Of a DNA stretch of 64,000 nt, positions 35,631-44,053 are shown one piece after another. The translations under genes were made by a program, and so were the position numbers. This DNA comes from an uncultured Odoribacter sp. (lineage in GTDB: Bacteria; Bacteroidota; Bacteroidia; Bacteroidales; Marinifilaceae), in contig CALUKF010000011.1 in assembly GCA_944321145.1 (NCBI GenBank), positions 1-64,000 of the forward strand. Direction: 5' to 3'. The notes under the pieces are model-generated. The model saw only the letters and a program-made list of their open reading frames with translations, searched no databases and was not told where the DNA came from. Numbering within the stretch: position 1 is the stretch's first letter; each line of letters opens with the position of its first letter.

Positions 35631-36728
35631 ATGAAAAAATTATTTACATTGACAGCAATCCTTTTGTGCAATATCATGCTGTTTGCGCAAGGAATTAATT
35701 TTCAGAATTTAACCTACAAAGAGGCTTTGGAAAAGGCAAAAACCGAAAACAAGTTAGTATTTATTGATTGCTACACCACCTGGTGCGGACCTTGCCAAAC
35801 TATGGCTAAAAACATTTTCCCACAGGAAAAGGTGGGCGACTACTTCAATCCGCGTTTTATTTCCGTAAAATATGATATGGAAAAAGGCGAAGGTGTTGAA
35901 TTGGCTAAACAATTTGGCTTACAGGCTTACCCGACTTTTCTCATTATCAATCCTGACGGCACGCTTCGCCACAGATTAGTCGGAGAATACCAAGCCGATG
36001 AATTCATCGAATTGGTCAAAGAAGCTTTTGACGACACAAAAGCTTTGGGCACATTGGTTAGCCAATTTAATGCAGGTAACCGTGATAAGGATTTCTTGGT
36101 GAAATACACAAAAGCTCTTATCGACGCTTCTTCTGCAGAAGCCTATAACGTCGCCCTCGAACTCTTCAAAGTCCTGACTGATGAAGAAAAAACCTCCGAA
36201 AAATATTGGTTTATCTTTTCAAACGAAGGGATAAATCTCCGAGGTCAGGAACTTGTCGACTATTTAGTTTCCCACCATAAAGACTTTGTCGCTTCGCTTG
36301 GATCCAAGAAAGTAGATGACAATCTCTTCACCTATTACAGCAATAAATTGTCAATCATTACTCTTGGAAACGACCCACAAGCTACAAACGAAACGATGGA
36401 ACAATTGAAAAAGAACATCAAATCACTACATCTTGCGACTGAAAAAGCCCTTCTTGCCAAAGCCAATATTGCAGAAGCAGCCCTTTCCGGCGACCAAGAA
36501 GAATTATTAAATGTCTGCGAACGTGAAATAAAGAAGATGCCAGGAGAAGAATTCCCATACATGATTTTTCATAAGATAAAAAAAACAGCTACTCCAGAGC
36601 AAATCAACCGTTGGGCAAAAGTTTTTCGGACTGTCCAAGACAATTTTATCGATCCTAAAAATATGAACATGGTCATTATTAAGGGGATGGCTATGTATTT
36701 AGAAAATCCTGAACTAAATGCAAAATAA
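35631..36728 (+). CDS. Exported thioredoxin-fold protein (CGPC), copy 1
   Basis: 365 residues. Signal peptide MKKLFTLTAILLCNIMLFAQ; thioredoxin domain about 22-130 with active site TWCGPCQ (Cys52, Cys55) and cis-Pro region QAYPTFLIINPDG. The C-terminal two thirds (about 140-365) are helical repeats without recognised family (NRDKDFLVKYTKALID, EREIKKMPGEEFPYMIFHKI). A periplasmic thiol-disulfide protein, probably a reductase for the substrate or partner of the SusC/D system upstream. Duplicated in tandem: the next gene has the same architecture and clear residue-by-residue similarity. Confidence 0.9.
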   Translation: MKKLFTLTAILLCNIMLFAQGINFQNLTYKEALEKAKTENKLVFIDCYTTWCGPCQTMAKNIFPQEKVGDYFNPRFISVKYDMEKGEGVELAKQFGLQAYPTFLIINPDGTLRHRLVGEYQADEFIELVKEAFDDTKALGTLVSQFNAGNRDKDFLVKYTKALIDASSAEAYNVALELFKVLTDEEKTSEKYWFIFSNEGINLRGQELVDYLVSHHKDFVASLGSKKVDDNLFTYYSNKLSIITLGNDPQATNETMEQLKKNIKSLHLATEKALLAKANIAEAALSGDQEELLNVCEREIKKMPGEEFPYMIFHKIKKTATPEQINRWAKVFRTVQDNFIDPKNMNMVIIKGMAMYLENPELNAK

Positions 36729-36787
36729 TTACTTGCGACAAACATTTAATTAAAACATATTCAACAAACAATAAATTTTAAATTATC

Positions 36788-37867
36788 ATGATGAAAAAAG
36801 CATTCACATTGGCAACAGCACTTTTGTGCAGTATAATGTTATTTGCCCAAGGGGTGAATTTCCAAGATCTGACTTATGAAGAAGCTTTACAAAAAGCAAA
36901 AGCTGAAAACAAATGGGTGTTCGTAGACTGCTACACCTCATGGTGCGGTCCATGTAAAATGATGGCAGATAAAATCTTTCCCCAAAAAGAAGCAGGTGAC
37001 TACTTCAATCCCCTTTTTGTTTGCGTAAAATATGACATGGAGAAAGGAGAAGGGCTTGAATTGGCAAAAAAGTTTGATATCCAATCTTACCCGACATTCG
37101 TTATCCTCAATTCTGAAGGGGTTGTTCGCCAAAAACTTATGGGCAGCAGTGAGCTCGATGAATTTATCGAACGTGTAAAAAAAGCTCTTGCCAATATGGA
37201 AATCCTTGACGAAATAGAAGCTAAATACAACAATGGCAACCGCGACAAAGAATTTCTCACGCAATATATAGGTGACATTTTGAACGTATCTACTCCCAAA
37301 GCCCAAAAAGCAGCCCTTGAACTCTATCAACAATTGAGTGACGAAGAGAGGTTCTCTGAAAAATATTGGTTCCTCTTTTCCAATGAGCAATTGGCACCTA
37401 TCGGTTCTAAACTTTTCAACTTTCTAGTGGAAAATCACGAAAAATTCGTAGCTTCTCTTGGTGAACAAAAAGTAAAAGCATACATCTATATTATTTTGGA
37501 TGCAAAATTGACAGATATTCTTATGGGAAGAGGCAAAGAGATTACCCCTGAACTGGTTGACCAAATGAAGAAATACCTTGAAGCATTGAATTTCCCCACA
37601 ATAGGAAACAATTCGTTTTTAAAAGCTGATATTGCTAAAATTGTTCTCACCGGAAACCAAGAAGAATTGCTGAAATATTGCGAAGACCTTGTGCAAAAAA
37701 TTCCCGGAGAAAAATTTCCCTTCATTATTGTTTATGCGATAAAAGGGAAAATTACTCCAGAACAAGCTGATCGCTGGGCAAAAGTACTTCAAACTGCCAA
37801 AGATAAATTTACAGTTCCACAAACTGTTATCAACATAGATCAATTAATACAGCTTATAAAAGAGTAG
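36788..37867 (+). CDS. Exported thioredoxin-fold protein (CGPC), copy 2
   Basis: 359 residues (ATG at 36788; ATG 36791 equally possible). Signal peptide MKKAFTLATALLCSIMLFAQ; active site SWCGPCK (Cys53, Cys56) and cis-Pro SYPTFVILNSEG. Same helical C-terminal region as copy 1 (GNRDKEFLTQYIGDILN, CEDLVQKIPGEKFPFIIVYA). The two copies share N-terminal words such as YFNP-F-xVKYDMEKGEG and so arose by tandem duplication. Last gene of the locus, followed by a strong terminator at 37916. Confidence 0.9.
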   Translation: MMKKAFTLATALLCSIMLFAQGVNFQDLTYEEALQKAKAENKWVFVDCYTSWCGPCKMMADKIFPQKEAGDYFNPLFVCVKYDMEKGEGLELAKKFDIQSYPTFVILNSEGVVRQKLMGSSELDEFIERVKKALANMEILDEIEAKYNNGNRDKEFLTQYIGDILNVSTPKAQKAALELYQQLSDEERFSEKYWFLFSNEQLAPIGSKLFNFLVENHEKFVASLGEQKVKAYIYIILDAKLTDILMGRGKEITPELVDQMKKYLEALNFPTIGNNSFLKADIAKIVLTGNQEELLKYCEDLVQKIPGEKFPFIIVYAIKGKITPEQADRWAKVLQTAKDKFTVPQTVINIDQLIQLIKE

Positions 37868-37915
37868 CCTCCACATGGAAAACGCTGATAAACACATCAT
37901 AAAATTAAATCATTT

Positions 37916-37942
37916 AAAGCGAGGGCAAATTACCCTCGCTTT
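37916..37942 (+). terminator. Rho-independent terminator of the SusC/D-thioredoxin operon
   Basis: Perfect 10-bp stem aaagcgaggg / ccctcgcttt (37916-37925 and 37933-37942) with a 7-nt loop; an interrupted T-rich tract follows at 37955-37962. Confidence 0.8.
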
Positions 37943-38306
37943 GAATATAAATATCCTTTTTTGCGTGAGTTAAAAGAAAACCATGAGAAATTACGAAGAG
38001 GTATATCCCAATAATTACAAAGCAATCAAAACTCTAAATCCCCCCAAAGTGCGCTGTTCCTATGAGAAACGTATAAGGACATACCATTTTTGCATATACA
38101 AAAATAATTGATATGCCTATCAAATAAAACCAGACAAAAATATATTCTAAATGATTGTAGGATTATCAGACAAATCTCCCTTTTGCACAAACGAACAAAG
38201 ATTAATCCCAACGACAAAGAATAACCACTTTATTTCAAGTTCTTTATTGTCCATTCCATTCTTTTGCAGGAATTCCCATTTCACAAAATGGAAAACAATT
38301 TATCAA
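37943..38306. other. AT-rich intergenic region without a supported gene
   Basis: A 42-codon frame starts at ATG 37983 (MRNYEEVYPNNYKAIKTLN, stop near 38111) but has no recognisable family or promoter, so I treat it as unlikely. A short palindrome of the type cattttgtgaaatg lies near 38276-38290. Nothing else stands out before the direct repeat at 38307. Confidence 0.4.
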
Positions 38307-38361
38307 CTGAATGATTTGTAACTTACAATTTATTCAGTTACTTTTGTTACATAAAAGTAAG
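38307..38361 (+). repeat. Left 55-bp direct repeat of the DUF4143 cassette
   Basis: Identical at 52 of 55 positions to 39966-40020. Contains an imperfect palindrome: ctgaatgatttgtaa pairs with ttacaatttattcag, and ctttt/aaaag around gttacat. Together the two repeats bracket the frameshifted ATPase gene and its promoter. Confidence 0.85.
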
Positions 38362-38585
38362 ATGCCATGGAAATGCCTTTTGTATTTGGGAAAGGCTATT
38401 TCGAGTGTGAAAAATAAGACATTGAGCTCAATTGAGCAGCTTGTTTATTTTGACTTGGCAAAAAAAGTCACCATGCCATTCTGAGACTGGAATTGCAATG
38501 GGGTAAAATGAAAGCCATCCTCACAAAGAAAATCGCCAAACGCCCAAGCAAAAACCAGCCAAACGCCACAATAAAAAGAAGAACT

Positions 38586-38617
38586 TTTGGAAAATGAAAG
38601 AATTACGTATAACTTTG
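38586..38617 (+). promoter_or_regulatory. Complete Bacteroidota promoter of the broken DUF4143 gene
   Basis: -33 TTTG at 38586-38589, 20-bp spacer, -7 TAACTTTG at 38610-38617, 27 bp before ATG 38645. An intact consensus promoter in front of a frameshifted gene argues for a recent break. Confidence 0.75.
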
Positions 38618-38644
38618 TCCTCTGAACTAAAAGCAGAAATAAGC

Positions 38645-39936
38645 ATGCCTACTAAAGATTACAAAACAAGAATTGCCGATCAATTATTGAAAGACAAATT
38701 GGAGGCTATGGGGGCTGTGGTTATCGAAGGTGCAAAATGGTGCGGCAAAACTACCACTGCAGAACAAGCAGCCAAAAGCGTAGTATATCTGGCAGATACA
38801 GATACATTCCGTCAAAACATGGAAGTGATTGATTTGCATCCACGTGCATTACTTACAGGAGAACCGCCTATGCTGATTGACGAGTGGCAAGAAGCTCCCA
38901 AACTGTGGGATGCTATCCGCTTTGAAGTTGACCACAGAGGAGCAGACGGACATTTATCCTAACTGGTTCGGCAGCTCCCAGCAAAGAGAAACTTAAAACA
39001 ATCCACCATTCCGGCACAGGACGTTTCTCCTGGTTAAAAATGCGACCGATGAGCCTATTTGAATCTGGAGAATCAGAAGGAACTGTCAGTTTTACTGAAC
39101 TATTCGATGACAAAACAGATTTTGCTGTAAAAAGTCCCCACCACACATTGGAAAATATTGCTTTTCTAATGTGCCGAGGCGGCTGGCCTGGTGCGCTTAG
39201 AAAAAAGTCAGATGCAGCCGCATTGCTTGTGGCTACTGAATATTATGAGGCTGTAACCCATACGGATATTTCTAAGATTGACGACATTCATCGGGATGCC
39301 GCGCGTGTAAAACGCCTCATGCGTTCTTTTGCCCGTCACCAAGGAACTCAAGCTTCATTAGCCACATTGGCTGCCGATATTTCGGCAAATGAAGCAGAAA
39401 AATTGTCAGAAAATACCATCATGGAGTATTTGGGCGCATTAAAAAAGATTTTTGTGGTGGAGGATTCGTTGGCATGGAATCCAAATTTACGCTCAAAAAC
39501 AGCAGTTCGTAGCAGCGATACACATTATTTTGTTGATCCTTCGATTGCCGTGGCGGCATTAGAACTTGGTACTGGCGATTTAATCGGGGATTTGGAAACT
39601 ATGGGATTAATTTTTGAAACAATGGCAATACGGGATTTACGCTGCTATGCCGATGCCTTGTCTGGCTGTGTGTACCATTACCGCGATAAGAATGGTTTGG
39701 AGTGCGATGCAGTCATGCATTTGCGCGGAGGGCATTATGGTTTAATCGAGGTAAAACTGGGAGGCGAGACGCGAATAGAAGAAGGCGCACAAACACTAAA
39801 GCGTCTGGCCGGCAAAATTGACACAACAAAAATGAAAGAACCGTCATTTCTCATGGTTCTAACTGCTGTCGGACAATTTGCATATACGAGAAAAGACGGG
39901 GTAATAGTTGTACCTATAGGCTGCTTAAAGCCTTAG
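38645..39936 (+). pseudogene. AAA_14/DUF4143 ATP-binding protein, broken by a -1 frameshift
   Basis: Start ATG 38645 (MPTKDYKTRIADQLLKDKLE), fixed by the promoter and by alignment with the intact paralogue at 25899. Walker A GAKWCGKTTT and Walker B PMLIDEWQ are intact. The frame stops at 38962 (RGADGHLS-stop); the rest continues one frame over (LTGSAAPSKEKL...) to 39936. The paralogue reads RGQFILTGSAVPPS here, so one base was lost within acattt near 38952. DUF4143 half is intact: TAVRSSDTHYFVDPSIAVAA, GLECDAVMHLRGGHYGLIEV KLG. AT-richer than the 25899 copy, so the two are not recent duplicates. Bracketed by 55-bp direct repeats. Confidence 0.85.
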
Positions 39937-39965
39937 GGGAAGTAATCTGTATTCACAATAGCCGC

Positions 39966-40020
39966 CTGAATGATTTGTAACTTACAATTTATTCAGTTGC
40001 TTTTGTTACAAAAAAGTGAG
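39966..40020 (+). repeat. Right 55-bp direct repeat of the DUF4143 cassette
   Basis: Second copy of the repeat at 38307-38361 (3 mismatches), ending 5 bp before the stop codon of the convergent S41 protease gene. Confidence 0.85.
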
Positions 40021-40025
40021 TTACT

Positions 40026-41684
40026 TCACGCCTCCCCCACGTTTAGGATGGCAGCGTATTCCTCCCCGTCAGCCAGGACTTCCAGGGCTTTGTCGATGCA
40101 GTCGTCGTGGTGCATGCGGTATTCAAAAAGCCCTTCCTGGTAATAATAGCGCTGGATGAACTGCTCGGCGAGGAAGGTGGTAATCTCTTCCTTAAAGAGG
40201 TTCATGTCGCGGTCTACGGAATGGTTGAAGTCATCCTTCAGCCTTTCAATGTCTTCCTTCGAGGAGTCGTAATACTTTTCGGCTTTGGCAATCTCCACGA
40301 GTCGTTCCAGCATGCGCTGCGATTCAGTTTCGTAACTGAACTCCTTGGTTTTCAGAAAATCCTTGAACTCATCGTAGATTTCAGGCGTAATGCGAAAATC
40401 GCCGATGGCAGCAATTTGGGGATGCCGCAAAGCATAGTCGTTGACAAAATCGAAGGTGAGGTCTTGAAGCACCAACTCTTGCGTAATGCGGGCAAACTCC
40501 TGCGGCTCAATTTTGACGTCCGGGGTGATGCCGCCGCCGTCATATACCTTTCTGCCGTTCAAGGTCTGGTACTCTGTAATCAGGGAATCGGGCACTTTCC
40601 CGACACTGCCGTCCGGATTGCGGTGGCTGTAGTCCAAGGCTTGGATGCACCTGCCGCTGGGGATGTAATACTTGGCAGTCGTGACTTTCAGTTTTGTATT
40701 GTAGGTCAAATCCCTGACGGTCTGCACCAATCCCTTGCCAAAGGAACGTTCGCCCAACAGCACGGCGCGGTCGAGGTCTTGGAGCGAGCCGGAAACAATC
40801 TCCGCCGCCGAAGCCGATGCCCGGTCGATGAGCACTGCAAGCGGCATGTCGGGCACTATGGGGTTCTTGCCGGCAAAATATTCTTTGTCCCATTGCTTGA
40901 TTTTCCCCTTGGTGCTGACCACCTTAGAGTTCCGGGGCACAAAGTAATTGACAATCTCTATCGCCTGGTCGAGCAGCCCGCCGGCATTGCCGCGCAGGTC
41001 GAGAATCAGGGCTTTCGCGCCTGTATTTTTCAGGCTGATAATGGCATTGCGGACATCCGCTGCGGCTTTGTCCGTAAAGCTGGAAAGGTAGATATAGCCG
41101 GTCGTATCGTTTGCCATGCCAAAGAAAGGCACGCTCGGCAACTGGATTTTCTCGCGGATGGCTTTCTTCTCCAAAGGCTTGTTCTCATATTGCCTCCTGA
41201 CCTTGAGGGTGATTTCCTTGCCCGCTTGGCCTTTCAGCATGTCGCTGACCTCTGACACGTCCTTGCCCTCCGCCGACTGTCCGTCCACGGAAAGGATGAT
41301 ATCGCCTGGGAGAAGCCCTGCTTTGTCTGCCGGTGAATTTTTATAAGGCTCCCGGATAATCACATAATCGCCTTTTTTGCTGACCACGGAACCGATGCCC
41401 GCATATTCGCCGGTAGTCATCAGCGCAATGTCCTCGGTGTCCGACTCCGGATAATACACCGTGTAAGGGTCTAAGGAATTCAGCATGGCATTGATGCCCG
41501 TGGTAATGGTTTTGTCCGGGTCAATCTCGTCCACATAAAAGAGGTTGATGTCTCGGAAAAGGGTGGCAAAAATATTCAGGTTCTTGCTGATGTTGAAATT
41601 CTTATCGTCATTCTTCAACGCAGTAAGCCCCAAAGCGACGCCCACCACTGCAATGATTGCGATTAAAATCCTTCTTGTCTTCAT
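40026..41684 (-). CDS. Carboxy-terminal processing protease, S41 family
   Basis: 552 residues from ATG 41684 (MKTRRILIAIIAVVGVALGL), an uncleaved signal anchor; 40 further codons upstream are open but unlikely. Order: N-terminal helices (40-85), PDZ (about 90-175, GIGSVVSKKGDYVIIREPYK, GLLPGDIILSVDG), S41 catalytic core with LILDLRGNAGGLLDQAIEI, nucleophile in DRASASAAEI and base Lys in GERSFGKGLVQT, then a long C-terminal helical domain. Degrades or trims envelope proteins in the periplasm. Downstream of yidD by 116 bp and probably with its own promoter. Confidence 0.92.
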   Translation of the reverse strand: MKTRRILIAIIAVVGVALGLTALKNDDKNFNISKNLNIFATLFRDINLFYVDEIDPDKTITTGINAMLNSLDPYTVYYPESDTEDIALMTTGEYAGIGSVVSKKGDYVIIREPYKNSPADKAGLLPGDIILSVDGQSAEGKDVSEVSDMLKGQAGKEITLKVRRQYENKPLEKKAIREKIQLPSVPFFGMANDTTGYIYLSSFTDKAAADVRNAIISLKNTGAKALILDLRGNAGGLLDQAIEIVNYFVPRNSKVVSTKGKIKQWDKEYFAGKNPIVPDMPLAVLIDRASASAAEIVSGSLQDLDRAVLLGERSFGKGLVQTVRDLTYNTKLKVTTAKYYIPSGRCIQALDYSHRNPDGSVGKVPDSLITEYQTLNGRKVYDGGGITPDVKIEPQEFARITQELVLQDLTFDFVNDYALRHPQIAAIGDFRITPEIYDEFKDFLKTKEFSYETESQRMLERLVEIAKAEKYYDSSKEDIERLKDDFNHSVDRDMNLFKEEITTFLAEQFIQRYYYQEGLFEYRMHHDDCIDKALEVLADGEEYAAILNVGEA

Positions 41685-41800
41685 ATCGTGTAAATTATCC
41701 GTTGTTTTTTTGGCTCGTATTGAAATAACGAAAGTACGACATATAATTGAATTGTGAAAATGAAGTGCAGAAAAATTGCGTCCCGCAGGCACATTTATCC

Positions 41801-42031
41801 TCAAGGCACGGGGTCATAGCCGCTCCCGCCCCAAGGATGGCAACGGAGAAGGCGCTTCAGCGCAAGCCATAACCCCTTGGCGGGACCATATTTGCGGATG
41901 GCTTCGAGGGCATATTGCGAGCAGGTGGGCACATACCGGCACGACGGGGGAAGCAACGGGGAAATGCACTGCTGATAGAAGCGGATGGGCTGCAACAGGA
42001 GCCACGTGCCTATTTTTCTAATCGCCTTCAT
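41801..42031 (-). CDS. yidD: Membrane protein insertion efficiency factor
   Basis: 76 residues from ATG 42031 ([20 protein letters not shown]). Family pattern [29 protein letters not shown] and GGSGYDPVP is complete. Small amphipathic membrane-surface protein that aids YidC-dependent insertion. Overlaps the rnpA 3' end by 14 bp, the usual rnpA-yidD neighbourhood; a longer frame that extends through rnpA in another frame is not real. Confidence 0.95.
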   Translation of the reverse strand: MKAIRKIGTWLLLQPIRFYQQCISPLLPPSCRYVPTCSQYALEAIRKYGPAKGLWLALKRLLRCHPWGGSGYDPVP

Positions 42032-42425
42032 GCTCCTCCTCCCCGGTGGCAGCACCCTCTTGTTGGGCGATTTTCTGCAAAGCCTCCGTGACCGCCTTTT
42101 CCGTTTTCTCAAAGGTGGGCAGCGTTTTATCCAGATAAATGAACAGCATGTCCACCGTGCACCCCTCAGGCAGGGAGGCAGCCAACTCCGCTTTGTGGAG
42201 GCGGTAGCTCTCCCGCACGAGCCTTTTGATGCGGTTGCGCTGCACGGCACGCTTAAATTTCTTCTTGCCTGCGCTGATGGCAATCCTGCCGGGACAATCG
42301 CCCGGTTGGGAGGAAACCTTGTACACCACCCGGAAAGGGTATTTGACAAAACTCACCCCCGATGCCATTAATTCCCCGAAAAGAATCCGGCTGCATAAAC
42401 GTTCCGATTTGGTGAGCGTGTACAT
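42018..42425 (-). CDS. rnpA: Ribonuclease P protein component
   Basis: 135 residues from ATG 42425 ([20 protein letters not shown]). Family motifs [12 protein letters not shown] and the RNR box [20 protein letters not shown]. The C-terminal tail ([18 protein letters not shown]) is longer and more acidic than in most homologues. Binds RNase P RNA for 5' processing of tRNA precursors. Here rnpA is in a polA-DUF4271-hemD-rnpA-yidD cluster instead of next to rpmH, an arrangement known in Bacteroidota. Confidence 0.95.
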   Translation of the reverse strand: MYTLTKSERLCSRILFGELMASGVSFVKYPFRVVYKVSSQPGDCPGRIAISAGKKKFKRAVQRNRIKRLVRESYRLHKAELAASLPEGCTVDMLFIYLDKTLPTFEKTEKAVTEALQKIAQQEGAATGEEEHEGD

Positions 42426-42494
42426 GGTATAGGATTTAGGCACACGGGAAACCGCATCCCGCCTCTTGCGGGCAGGCGGTCTCCCATGTATCAA

Positions 42495-43256
42495 TTATTT
42501 AGACTTATTCTCTTTGTTGAAGCGTTTGATGTATTCCTCCAACGCCATGGTCATCGAAGGGCATTGTTGTGTCGGCGCCTTGATGTCCAACCGCAAGCCT
42601 GCCTCCTCCACCGCAACGGCAGTGGCAGGACCGAAAGCAGCAATCGCCTGCTCGCCTTGCTCGTAGCCGGGGAAATTCTGGAAGAGCGACTTGATGCCCG
42701 CCGGCGTGTAGAAAGCGACAATATCATACTCATGCAAGTCCTTGATGTCGCTCAAGTCGCTGGCAACCGTCTTGTACAAAACCGCCTTGGTGTATTTCAA
42801 CTTCAATTGGTCTAACAGTCCGGGAATGTTTTCTTTGTGAATGTCGGACAACGGCACCAGGAAATTCTCGTTCTTGTGCTTCAGCAATATTTTTGTCATG
42901 TCATCCACCTTCTTGTCCCCGTAGAAGATTTTCCGTTTTCGGTAGATGATGTACTTCTGCAAATAGAACGCGATGGACTCCGAGATGCAGAAATATTTCA
43001 TCGTGTCCGGCACCGTCACGCGCATTTCCTGGCAGATTCTGAAGAAATGGTCAATACCGGTGCGGCTGGTAAAGATAATGCCCGTATGGTCAAGAATGTT
43101 TATTCTCTCCTGCCGGAATTCTTTTGCAGAAACGCCCTCCACCTTTATGAAGGGGCGGAACTCCAGTTTCACCCCATACTTGTCTGCCAGTTCCGAATAC
43201 GGCGACTTGTCGGTAGTCGGCTGCGGTTGGGATACGAGTATCTTTCTTATTTTCAA
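42495..43256 (-). CDS. hemD: Uroporphyrinogen-III synthase
   Basis: 253 residues. Two Rossmann-like halves are visible: MKIRKILVSQPQPTTDKSPY and the LDHTGIIFTSRTGIDHFFRI segment (T-S-xx-G), then HEYDIVAFYTPAGIKSLFQN F and IAAFGPATAVAVEEAGLRLD, where FGPATAxAxxxAG is the family's best-kept motif. Closes and isomerises the last ring of hydroxymethylbilane for heme or corrinoid synthesis. No other hem genes are nearby; the DUF4271-hemD pairing is typical of Bacteroidota. Sequence identity in this family is low, so the call rests on motif order and context. Confidence 0.88.
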   Translation of the reverse strand: MKIRKILVSQPQPTTDKSPYSELADKYGVKLEFRPFIKVEGVSAKEFRQERINILDHTGIIFTSRTGIDHFFRICQEMRVTVPDTMKYFCISESIAFYLQKYIIYRKRKIFYGDKKVDDMTKILLKHKNENFLVPLSDIHKENIPGLLDQLKLKYTKAVLYKTVASDLSDIKDLHEYDIVAFYTPAGIKSLFQNFPGYEQGEQAIAAFGPATAVAVEEAGLRLDIKAPTQQCPSMTMALEEYIKRFNKENKSK

Positions 43257-43286
43257 AGCAGTTCAGTTTTAAATTATTAACCCTTC

Positions 43287-44024
43287 TCAACCCATTGTCC
43301 TGTACAACACAAGCATGGGTATCATTTCGAGGGCACAAAGGTACAAAATCATATACAAAATCGAAACCTTGTTGGAAAATAATATTGCAACCGCCCGGAG
43401 GATTTTACCCACAAAGATGCAGCCTATGATGACCAGCACCACACGCACCAGCAGCCCGGCGGCATATTCCCGGGCAAACAAAAGTACTAATACAAAGGGA
43501 GATGCCAGCAGCCCGGCGCAGATGTGGAACGTCCACAAATGGATGACAGCCTCCGCCGCGATGCCCTTCGCGTTGAAAATCCATCCCAGAAACCGCAACA
43601 GCCCCGCCATGAAGAAATGGTAGGCGAGCAGCCCCGCAAAGGCATACAGGCTGAAACTGCCGATAAATTCGCCGGTGCAAAAGTAGTCCAGGAAGACCGC
43701 CAGGACAGAAAATGACAGCCCCAGGCACAGGAAGTGGTACAGCGTCAGCGAATAGCCCCCCTCGTTGAGGATGGCTGCCGCCCGTTTCCTCTTGAACGGC
43801 ACTTGCAACAAGGTAGGCAACAAGTCTTTCCCATAGAGGCGCACCCACGCGAACACCAGCAGGAACACTGCCAGAAAAACCACGTTGCCCGCCGCATCAT
43901 CATGGGCATCCACCCGCGTATAGGGCAAAGCGTAGTCCTCCGGCGGGCGGATTTCAAACCGCTCCGCTTCTCCCGGCAGGCAGGCTGCGGCTGGAACGAG
44001 GGAAAGGGTCGTGTCCGGATTCAT
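43287..44024 (-). CDS. DUF4271 integral membrane protein
   Basis: 245 residues with about seven hydrophobic spans (for example VVFLAVFLLVFAWVRLYGKD, SFSVLAVFLDYFCTGEF, GLLASPFVLVLLFAREYAAG). The closing region RVVLVIIGCIFVGKILRAVA and CALEMIPMLVLYRTM matches DUF4271 proteins, which are found next to hemD in this phylum. Function unknown. Starts 30 bp after the polA stop and is 30 bp before hemD, so co-transcription is likely. Confidence 0.85.
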   Translation of the reverse strand: MNPDTTLSLVPAAACLPGEAERFEIRPPEDYALPYTRVDAHDDAAGNVVFLAVFLLVFAWVRLYGKDLLPTLLQVPFKRKRAAAILNEGGYSLTLYHFLCLGLSFSVLAVFLDYFCTGEFIGSFSLYAFAGLLAYHFFMAGLLRFLGWIFNAKGIAAEAVIHLWTFHICAGLLASPFVLVLLFAREYAAGLLVRVVLVIIGCIFVGKILRAVAILFSNKVSILYMILYLCALEMIPMLVLYRTMG

Positions 44025-44053
44025 GCGCTCATCTCCTTTGGGTTGTCCGGAAA

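Noticed and set aside
37983-38111. 42-codon frame after the thioredoxin operon
   Set aside because: No promoter, no family, and codon use looks random for AT-rich DNA.
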